Below are positions 32,253-37,564 of a DNA stretch of 41,866 bases, one piece after another. This DNA is from an uncultured Clostridia bacterium (lineage in GTDB: Bacteria; Bacillota; Clostridia; Oscillospirales; Acutalibacteraceae). Every line of letters begins with the position of its first letter. Within the stretch, counting starts at the first letter, position 1. The notes under the pieces are model-generated. The model saw only the letters and a list, made by a program, of their open reading frames with translations, had not been told where the DNA came from and did no database searches. The translations under genes were made by a program, and so were the position numbers. The stretch covers positions 1-41,866 of the forward strand of contig CALWCD010000013.1 of NCBI GenBank assembly GCA_944376265.1, read 5' to 3'.

Positions 32253-32297
32253 TGGTAAAGTTTTTACCATTATAGTGGCTCTTGTGGCCAAATGCAA
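32253..32297 (-). promoter_or_regulatory. serC promoter with overlapping 17-bp palindromic operator
   Basis: On the minus strand: TTGCAT (32297-32292), 17 bp, TATAAT (32274-32269). TGGTAAA, three bases, TTTACCA (32253-32269) is a perfect inverted repeat that starts at the end of the -10 and covers the predicted start point near 32262, the position of a repressor site. Confidence 0.7.
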
Positions 32298-32475
32298 GGA
32301 AAAATTAATTTTTTTCACAAAATTTGACCATTTACTCCCGGCCAAGTACACATTTCTGCATATGTCCTTGTGGAGAGGACAGTGTCCGCGAAACCTGACC
32401 CGCACACGGCCGTCTCCCGGGAAGGCGGGGGAAAAGCCAGCGGCTTTGGAAAGGGGAACGGCTGTGGAAAGCTTT

Positions 32476-32525
32476 TGGAAATTTCCATGAAAATATTTGT
32501 AACTGCCGGGAAGATATGGTATACT
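32476..32525 (+). promoter_or_regulatory. Promoter and upstream palindrome of the hydrogenase accessory operon
   Basis: TTGTAA (32497-32502), 17 bp, TATACT (32520-32525). Immediately upstream is the perfect palindrome TGGAAATTTCCA (32476-32487), a candidate activator site centred about 50 bp before the predicted start near 32532. The leader to ATG 32629 is about 97 nt. Confidence 0.6.
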
Positions 32526-32628
32526 ATCTGCAGTTATCATACGACGGGACCTTTGGCCCTGCCATGGCCCGTAATTCCCTTATCATCTCTATGAAGGGAG
32601 TATTCCTAAACCCATAGGAGGAACATTT

Positions 32629-32979
32629 ATGAAGGTAAAGGAAATTGTGGACATTCTGAAGTGTCAGGTTCTCAACGAGGGCAACATGGAGGAAGAGGTC
32701 AAAACCGCCTGCGGCAGCGACATGATGAGCGATGTGCTGGCCTTCGTCAAGGACCAGTCCGTGCTGCTTACCGGCCTGATGAACCCCCAGGTGGTGCGCA
32801 CCGCCGAGATGATGGACATGCACTGCATTGTGTTTGTCCGGGGAAAGAACATCGACCCCACGGTGGTGGCATTGGCCCGGCAGAAGGAGATTACGGTGCT
32901 GGCTTCCCCTTACCGGATGTTTACGGCGTGTGGCCTGCTTTATTCCAATGGGCTGCGGGGAGGCTGTGAGATCAAATGA
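32629..32979 (+). CDS. DRTGG domain protein, hydrogenase-associated
   Basis: A 116-residue cytoplasmic protein consisting of one DRTGG domain, the small alpha/beta fold also found in HPr kinase and phosphotransacetylase relatives. Seen here: 'MKVKEIVDILKCQVLNEG', 'SDMMSDVLAFVKDQSVLLTG', 'VVRTAEMMDMHCIVFVRGK' and 'EITVLASPYRMFTACGLLYS'. Function is unknown; such proteins are regularly found beside [FeFe] hydrogenase sensors in Clostridia. It is the first gene of the accessory operon, with AGGAGGAA before ATG 32629, and overlaps the RsbW-like gene by 4 nt. A second copy lies at 34784; the two share the fold but little sequence. Confidence 0.87.
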   Translation: MKVKEIVDILKCQVLNEGNMEEEVKTACGSDMMSDVLAFVKDQSVLLTGLMNPQVVRTAEMMDMHCIVFVRGKNIDPTVVALARQKEITVLASPYRMFTACGLLYSNGLRGGCEIK

Positions 32980-33416
32980 GCATGCTGCATTTAACCTACC
33001 AGGTTCCCGGGGACGATTTCACCCGGGCGGGGGAAGCTTCCGGCGATGTGAAGCACAAGCTGAAAAAGCTGGGGTACGAGCCGGACGCGGTGCGCCGTGT
33101 GGCCATCGCCATGTACGAGGGGGAGATCAACATGGTCATCCACGCCGGGGGCGGGGAGGCTGTGGTGGACATCGACCCGGACCGGGTGGATATCCTTCTC
33201 CAGGACCACGGTCCCGGCATTGCCGACGTGGACCAGGCCATGCAGGCCGGGTGGTCCACCGCCCCGGACAACGTGCGGGCGCTGGGCTTCGGCGCGGGCA
33301 TGGGACTGCCCAACATGAAAAAATACACCGATGAAATGACCATCGATTCCGTTGTGGGAGAGGGCACCGCGGTGCGCATGACGGTGTTTCCCGGTAGAAA
33401 AGAGGAAGGAAGATAG
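32976..33416 (+). CDS. RsbW-like ATPase (anti-sigma-factor kinase type)
   Basis: A 146-residue GHKL ATPase without a dimerisation or sensor domain, like anti-sigma-factor serine kinases. Boxes are N ('AMYEGEINMVIHAGGGE', with the Mg-binding Asn near residue 50), G1 ('DHGPGIAD') and G2 ('GFGAGMGLPNMKKY'), so ATP binding looks intact. No anti-sigma partner or sigma factor gene lies adjacent, so the target is unknown; it may phosphorylate or bind a DRTGG protein or the sensor hydrogenase. It overlaps the preceding stop by 4 nt (ATGA). Its own stop (33414-33416) lies at the edge of a pseudoknot that may mask the next ribosome site. Confidence 0.85.
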   Translation: MSMLHLTYQVPGDDFTRAGEASGDVKHKLKKLGYEPDAVRRVAIAMYEGEINMVIHAGGGEAVVDIDPDRVDILLQDHGPGIADVDQAMQAGWSTAPDNVRALGFGAGMGLPNMKKYTDEMTIDSVVGEGTAVRMTVFPGRKEEGR

Positions 33417-33446
33417 CGCAATGCCCTCCTGCGCTGTCTAGGGAGG
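33415..33446 (+). promoter_or_regulatory. Candidate H-type pseudoknot masking the ribosome site of the sensory hydrogenase gene
   Basis: Stem 1: AGCGCA (33415-33420) with TGCGCT (33430-33435). Its loop carries CCTCC (33425-33429), which is complementary to the GGAGG of the next ribosome site (33442-33446). Loops of 4, 0 and 6 nt fit an H-type pseudoknot. Stem 1 begins inside the stop codon of the upstream gene. Confidence 0.45.
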
Positions 33447-33455
33447 TACGCGAAC

Positions 33456-34784
33456 GTGGCAGAATTTTACCATTCCGTCACCTTGAACGAGGAAAAGTGC
33501 GTGGGCTGCACCAACTGCATCAAACGCTGTCCCACCGAGGCCATCCGGGTCCGGGGAGGCAAGGCGGTCATCGCTTCCGAGCGGTGCATCGACTGCGGGG
33601 AGTGCATCCGCATCTGTCCCCACCACGCCAAGCGGGCCAGGCACAGCCACCTTTCCCAGCTCAGTGACTTTACTTATACCATCGCGCTGCCCGCGCCGGC
33701 GCTTTACGGGCAGTTCAACAATCTGGACGATATCGACTATGTGCTCACCGGCTTGAAGGAGATGGGCTTTGACCACGTGTTCGAGGTCTCCCGGGCCGCG
33801 GAGCTTGTCAGCGAAGCCACCCGCAAGCTGATGGATTCCGGCGCCCTGAAGCGGCCGGTGATCAGCTCGGCCTGCCCTGCGGTGGTGCGGCTGATCCGGG
33901 TGCGCTTCCCCGACCTGTGCGACCATGTGCTGCCCTTGAAGTCCCCCATGGAGACGGCGGCTGCCATGGCCAAGAAAGAGGCCCAGGAAAAAACCGGCCT
34001 GCCCCCGGAGCAGATCGGCTGCTTTTTCATCACCCCCTGTCCCGCCAAGGTGACGGACATCAAGATGCCGCTGGGCATTGAGAAGTCCATGGTGGACGGG
34101 GCCATCGCCATCAGCGAAGTGTTCCCCGAGCTGTCCCACAAAATGGACCACCTGGAGAAGGTGGAGCCCCTGTCCGTCTCCGGCATCATCGGCGTGGGCT
34201 GGTCCACCAGCGGGGGCGAGGCGGCGGCGCTGCTCAACGAGAAGTACCTGGCGGCGGACGGCATTGAGAATGTGATCCGGGTGCTGGAGGAGATTGAGGA
34301 CGAGCGCATCGGCGAGCTGGACTTTATCGAGCTCAACGCCTGCGCCGGCGGCTGCGTGGGCGGGGTGCTCTGCGTGGAGAATCCCTACGTGGCCAAAGCC
34401 CGCATTCAGCGGCTGCGGAAATACCTGCCTGTGTCCCAGAACCACCTGAAGGGAGGCCCTGTGCCCAAGGTGATGGAGTGGGAGGAGGACCTGGAGTTCT
34501 CCAATGTGCTCACCCTTTCCAGCGACTTGAAGGAAGCCATGCAGATGATGCTGAAGATCGACGAGATCGAGCAGGAGTTCCCCGGGCTGGACTGCGGCGC
34601 CTGCGGGGCGCCCACCTGCCGTGCCTTTGCCGAGGACGTGGTGAAGGGTATCTGCAAGGATACGGAGTGCATTTTCGTCTACCGGAAGCGGATGAAAAAA
34701 GTGGCCAGCACTCTTTCCGAACTGGAAAAGAGCATGGGACGGTTTTCCGTGGAGGAATTGGACCCAAAGGAGGAGAAGGAATAA
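33456..34784 (+). CDS. Sensory-type [FeFe] hydrogenase homologue
   Basis: A 442-residue cytoplasmic protein. Residues about 10-60 bind two [4Fe-4S] clusters ('CVGCTNCIKRCP' and 'CIDCGECIRICP'). The H-domain keeps four H-cluster cysteines: L1 'SSACPAVV' (C140), L2 'TPCPAKVTD' (C195) and L3 'NACAGGCVGG' (C296, C300). The cysteine for proton transfer just before the L1 ligand is Ala139, as in sensory (group C/D) hydrogenases, so fast H2 turnover is unlikely. The C-terminus has a Fes-type [4Fe-4S] domain ('CGACGAPTCRAFAEDVV' from C380). No PAS domain is present, unlike HydS of group C. Start GTG 33456 has GGGAGG 9 nt upstream. Role inferred: H2/redox sensor for the neighbouring genes. Confidence 0.85.
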   Translation: MAEFYHSVTLNEEKCVGCTNCIKRCPTEAIRVRGGKAVIASERCIDCGECIRICPHHAKRARHSHLSQLSDFTYTIALPAPALYGQFNNLDDIDYVLTGLKEMGFDHVFEVSRAAELVSEATRKLMDSGALKRPVISSACPAVVRLIRVRFPDLCDHVLPLKSPMETAAAMAKKEAQEKTGLPPEQIGCFFITPCPAKVTDIKMPLGIEKSMVDGAIAISEVFPELSHKMDHLEKVEPLSVSGIIGVGWSTSGGEAAALLNEKYLAADGIENVIRVLEEIEDERIGELDFIELNACAGGCVGGVLCVENPYVAKARIQRLRKYLPVSQNHLKGGPVPKVMEWEEDLEFSNVLTLSSDLKEAMQMMLKIDEIEQEFPGLDCGACGAPTCRAFAEDVVKGICKDTECIFVYRKRMKKVASTLSELEKSMGRFSVEELDPKEEKE

Positions 34785-35116
34785 TGACTGTAAAGGAAAT
34801 GGCCGAGGCCCTGGGCTGGAATCTCCTGGCTGGGGAGGACGGTGCGGACAACCAGATCGACGGCTGCTATGTGGGGGACCTGCTCAGCTGGGTGATGGCC
34901 CGGGCTCAGTCGGGGAACGTGTGGATCACGGTGATGGGCAACGTGAACGCCATTGCGGTGGCCACCCTGACCGACGTGAGCTGCATTGTGCTGACGGAAA
35001 ACGCAGCCCTGGACCAGGACGCCGCCAAAAAGGCGGAAATGCAGGGAATCCCGGTGTACGGCTGTGCCGCCAACAGCTACGACACGGCGGTCCAGGTTTA
35101 TGAGCGGCTGAAATGA
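34784..35116 (+). CDS. Second DRTGG-type domain protein
   Basis: A 110-residue cytoplasmic protein of the same small fold as the first DRTGG protein: 'MTVKEMAEALGWNLLAG', 'VGDLLSWVMARAQSGNVWIT', 'TDVSCIVLTENAALD' and 'AEMQGIPVYGCAANSYDTA'. The order of strands and helices matches, but it has little sequence identity to the other copy. The ATG shares one base with the stop of the sensory hydrogenase gene (TAATG), so they are translationally coupled. The PHP gene starts 4 nt before its stop. Having one copy on each side of the sensor suggests the two act as a pair, perhaps a heterodimer; this is inference. Confidence 0.82.
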   Translation: MTVKEMAEALGWNLLAGEDGADNQIDGCYVGDLLSWVMARAQSGNVWITVMGNVNAIAVATLTDVSCIVLTENAALDQDAAKKAEMQGIPVYGCAANSYDTAVQVYERLK

Positions 35117-35832
35117 ACCGGTACCCCTACGATTTTCACGTTCACTCCTGTCTGTCTCCCTGCGGCGACAACGACATGACCCCCAACAACCTGGTGCAGA
35201 TGGCCCTCCTATCCGGGTGTGAGATCCTGGCCCTCACCGACCATAACACCTGCCGCAATGCCCCTGCCGCCATGGAGGCGGGAGAGCGGTATGGGCTGCT
35301 GGTGGTGCCGGGCATGGAGCTGTGCACCTCCGAAGAGGCCCACGTGGTCTGCCTGTTTGAAACCCTGGAGGGCGCCCTGGCCTTCGACCGGTATGTCTAC
35401 GACCACATGCCCCACGTGCCCAACCGGCCGGAGATCTTCGGGGACCAGAAGATCCTGGACGGGGAGGACCGGCAGGTGGGGGAGGAGGAAAACCTGCTTC
35501 TGGTGTCCTCCTTTATCAGTGTGGACCAGGTGGTGCCCCTGACGGCGGAGTACGGCGGGGCGGCCTTTCCGGCCCATGTGAACAAGGACTCTTACAGCGT
35601 CATTGCCTCTCTGGGAGCTCTGCCTCCGGAGGCGGGCTTTGCTGCGGCGGAGGTGACCAGGGACTGCGACCTGGAGGCGTTTACAGCTCTCCACCCGGAG
35701 CTTGCGGGGCTGCGGATTTTCCGCAGTTCGGACTCCCACTACCTGGAGACCCTGGCCGGGGAGCCCTGGACCCTGGGCCTTGCGGAGAAGTCCCGGTCGG
35801 CAGTGATCGACGCTGTTCGGGGAAAATATTGA
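35113..35832 (+). CDS. PHP domain phosphoesterase
   Basis: A 239-residue cytoplasmic metal-dependent phosphoesterase. PHP motifs are present in order: I 'DFHVHSCLSPCGDND', II 'LALTDHNTCRN', III 'VVPGMELCTSEEAHVVCLF' and IV 'FPAHVNKDSYSV' plus 'RSSDSHYLETL', which supply the histidine and acidic ligands of a trinuclear metal site. The substrate is unknown; RNA 3' ends, histidinol phosphate and 3',5'-bisphosphates are cleaved by relatives. It overlaps the second DRTGG gene by 4 nt and is the last gene of the accessory operon. A nucleotide or phospho-signal phosphatase working against the RsbW-like ATPase is one possible role. Confidence 0.87.
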   Translation: MNRYPYDFHVHSCLSPCGDNDMTPNNLVQMALLSGCEILALTDHNTCRNAPAAMEAGERYGLLVVPGMELCTSEEAHVVCLFETLEGALAFDRYVYDHMPHVPNRPEIFGDQKILDGEDRQVGEEENLLLVSSFISVDQVVPLTAEYGGAAFPAHVNKDSYSVIASLGALPPEAGFAAAEVTRDCDLEAFTALHPELAGLRIFRSSDSHYLETLAGEPWTLGLAEKSRSAVIDAVRGKY

Positions 35833-36038
35833 TATAATTATATCGATATTATAACAATTATAGACAGGATATTGACATTTTTCTGGCAAGAATTTGCTGT
35901 ACAGACGGTTTTATTTCTAAAATAGAATTATAAGCCCCGCCGGTTTTGCTATATTTATTATGATGCTTTTCCGGCGGGGTTTTGTGTCCCGCCATAGGGC
36001 AAAATCTAAAATCCTACAATATATTGGGAGGAAAAACC
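35833..36038 (+). promoter_or_regulatory. AT-rich intergenic region with palindrome, promoter-like boxes and a GC-rich hairpin
   Basis: It opens with a perfect 14-bp palindrome, GATATAATTATATC (35831-35844), touching the PHP stop. TTGCTG (35894-35899), 18 bp, TAAAAT (35918-35923) is a possible promoter. A 9-bp stem (35935-35943 with 35971-35979, 27-nt AT-rich loop) followed by TTTTG lies just after it, acting as a terminator of the accessory operon or as an attenuator for the hydrogenase operon. GGGAGGA precedes ATG 36039. Confidence 0.5.
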
Positions 36039-36536
36039 ATGCAAAAGCGTATCAGTAATTTGCCGTTTCATGATACTCCCGAGCAGGCGCAGAAGCTCGA
36101 TGCGGTCATCGAAAGCCTGAAAGGCCAGAAGGGCGCGGTTATGCCTGCCCTCCATCAGGCCCAGGAAATTTACGGGTACCTGCCCATCGAGGTGCAGGAG
36201 AAGATCGCCAAGGGCCTGGACGTCTCTCTGGAAGAGGTGTACGGCGTGTCCACCTTCTATTCCCAGTTCGCCCTCACCCCCAAGGGCCGCAACCATATCT
36301 CCGTGTGCCTGGGCACCGCCTGCTATGTAAAGGGCGCCGACAAGGTGCTGGAGCGCATTACCCAGAAGCTGGGCATCCAGCCTGAGGAATGTACGGAAGA
36401 CGGGACCTTCTCCCTCACGGCTTGCCGGTGCATTGGCGCCTGCGGCCTGGCCCCTGTCATGACCGTGAACGACGAGGTGTACGGCCGTCTTGTCCCTGAG
36501 GACGTGGACACCATTTTGGCTCAGTACATGGCGTAA
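36039..36536 (+). CDS. NADH-dependent hydrogenase subunit, NuoE-like [2Fe-2S]
   Basis: A 165-residue cytoplasmic subunit (HydC/HndA type, the 24 kDa complex I homologue). An N-terminal helical part contains 'GAVMPALHQAQEIYGYLP' and 'EEVYGVSTFYSQF'. The thioredoxin-like [2Fe-2S] domain has cysteines in 'VCLGTACYVKGAD' (CxxxxC) and 'TACRCIGACGLAPVM' (CxxxC). It passes electrons between the NuoF-like FMN subunit and the hydrogenase. Only 7 nt separate it from the kinase-like gene, and it is the first gene of the structural operon. Codon use in this operon differs from the flanking genes. Confidence 0.92.
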   Translation: MQKRISNLPFHDTPEQAQKLDAVIESLKGQKGAVMPALHQAQEIYGYLPIEVQEKIAKGLDVSLEEVYGVSTFYSQFALTPKGRNHISVCLGTACYVKGADKVLERITQKLGIQPEECTEDGTFSLTACRCIGACGLAPVMTVNDEVYGRLVPEDVDTILAQYMA

Positions 36537-36543
36537 ATGAAGT

Positions 36544-37131
36544 ATGCGTGAGCTATCTCTCAACGTGATGGACATTGCCCAGAACTCCATCTCCGCGGGG
36601 GCTTCCCTCATCACCCTGACCGTGGTGGAGGACCAGCCGGGAGACACTCTCTCCATCTCCGTGGAAGATAACGGCAAGGGCATGTCCCCGGAAACGGTCC
36701 AGAAGGTGATCGATCCCTTCTACACCACCCGCACCACCCGCAGCGTGGGGCTGGGCGTGCCGCTTTTTAAAATGGAAGCGGAAATGACCGGAGGCAGCTT
36801 CCAGATCGATTCCCAGTTGGGAGTGGGGACCACTCTCACCGCCCTGTTCAAACCTTCCAGCGTGGACATGATCCCCCTGGGGGATATCAACGGCACGGTG
36901 CAGCTGCTTATCTCCTGCAACCCCAACTTGGATTTCATTTTCCACCGGGTGCTCCTGACAAACGACGGGCAGCGGAGGGAATTCGCCTTAAAGACCGCCG
37001 AGCTCCGGGAGGTGCTGGGGGAGGACGTGCCCCTGGACACCCCTGATGTGGTGCTGTGGATCAAGGAGTACCTGACCGAGCAGACGGCGGAACTTTTCCA
37101 GAGCTCAACAACCGAAACACAAACCGTGTAA
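36544..37131 (+). CDS. Stand-alone histidine-kinase-type ATP-binding domain protein
   Basis: A 195-residue GHKL protein with only a catalytic/ATP-binding domain: N box 'NVMDIAQNSISAGASLI', G1 'VEDNGKGMSPE', F box 'DPFYTTR' and G2 'GLGVPLFK'. It has no phosphoacceptor histidine domain, no sensor and no receiver partner in the operon. The last 80 residues ('GDINGTVQLLISCNPNLDF' onward) are an unrecognised extension. It sits between nuoE-like and [2Fe-2S] genes of the hydrogenase, so it is made in step with the enzyme. A role in signalling H2 or redox state, or in assembly, is possible; nothing in the sequence decides this. Confidence 0.82.
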   Translation: MRELSLNVMDIAQNSISAGASLITLTVVEDQPGDTLSISVEDNGKGMSPETVQKVIDPFYTTRTTRSVGLGVPLFKMEAEMTGGSFQIDSQLGVGTTLTALFKPSSVDMIPLGDINGTVQLLISCNPNLDFIFHRVLLTNDGQRREFALKTAELREVLGEDVPLDTPDVVLWIKEYLTEQTAELFQSSTTETQTV

Positions 37132-37168
37132 CACGGCATCCAACTTGAACGGAAAGGAATGGTCAAGC

Positions 37169-37549
37169 ATGAAATCGTTAGCGGAACTTCAGGCAATTCG
37201 CGATAAGACCCGGGCCGCCGTCACCCTGCGTGAGAACGCCGAGGCGGGCACCCGTGTGCTGGTTGGCATGGCCACCTGCGGCATCGCCGCCGGCGCCCGG
37301 CCTGTTTTGAACGCTTTTGTGGAGGAGGTCGCCAAGCGCGGCCTGCAGGACGTGATGGTCACCCAGACCGGCTGCATCGGCATCTGCCAGTATGAGCCCG
37401 TCGTGGAAGTGATCACTCCCGGCCACGAGAAGGTCACCTACGTCAAGATGACCCCCGAGAAGGCCCTCAGAGTTGTGAACGACCACCTTGTGAACGGCAA
37501 TGTGGTATCGGAATACACCATTGGAGCCAATGCCATCGGAGCCAAATAA
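37169..37549 (+). CDS. [2Fe-2S] ferredoxin-domain protein, HndB-like
   Basis: A 126-residue cytoplasmic thioredoxin-like ferredoxin, the extra small subunit of NAD(P)-linked hydrogenases (HndB type). Its cysteines are in 'VGMATCGIAAGARPV' and 'VTQTGCIGICQYEPVVEV', giving C and CxxxC; the first half has only one cysteine instead of the usual two. The cluster is thus probably ligated differently or is absent. ATG 37169 has GGAAAGGA 10 nt upstream. It precedes the NuoF-like gene by 15 nt, whose own N-terminal domain is of the same fold. Confidence 0.85.
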   Translation: MKSLAELQAIRDKTRAAVTLRENAEAGTRVLVGMATCGIAAGARPVLNAFVEEVAKRGLQDVMVTQTGCIGICQYEPVVEVITPGHEKVTYVKMTPEKALRVVNDHLVNGNVVSEYTIGANAIGAK

Positions 37550-37564
37550 TAAGGAGGGAAAAGA

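Larger units (their letters stand above)
32207..32628. other. 422-bp divergent regulatory region between serC and the hydrogenase locus
   Basis: No protein gene is supported. The left end holds the serC promoter and palindrome, and the right end the promoter and a 12-bp palindrome of the hydrogenase accessory operon. Between them (about 32300-32470) is a GC-rich stretch with small hairpins, e.g. AAAGCC/GGCTTT at 32433-32447, that I cannot assign. Confidence 0.6.

Noticed and set aside
32340-32470. Riboswitch or T-box leader in front of serC or the accessory operon
   Set aside because: I compared with the conserved cores I remember (cobalamin, glycine, SAM, T-box) on both strands. Only scattered short hairpins were found, and neither predicted transcript includes most of the stretch.
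32370-32594. Possible 74-codon protein in the serC-hydrogenase divergent region
   Set aside because: It crosses the promoter of the accessory operon and shows no ribosome site or recognisable pattern.
35831-36020. Rex (redox repressor) operator in the hydrogenase promoter region
   Set aside because: I looked for TTGTTAA-type inverted repeats expected for Rex. The palindromes here (GATATAATTATATC and TATAACAATTATA) do not match that consensus.
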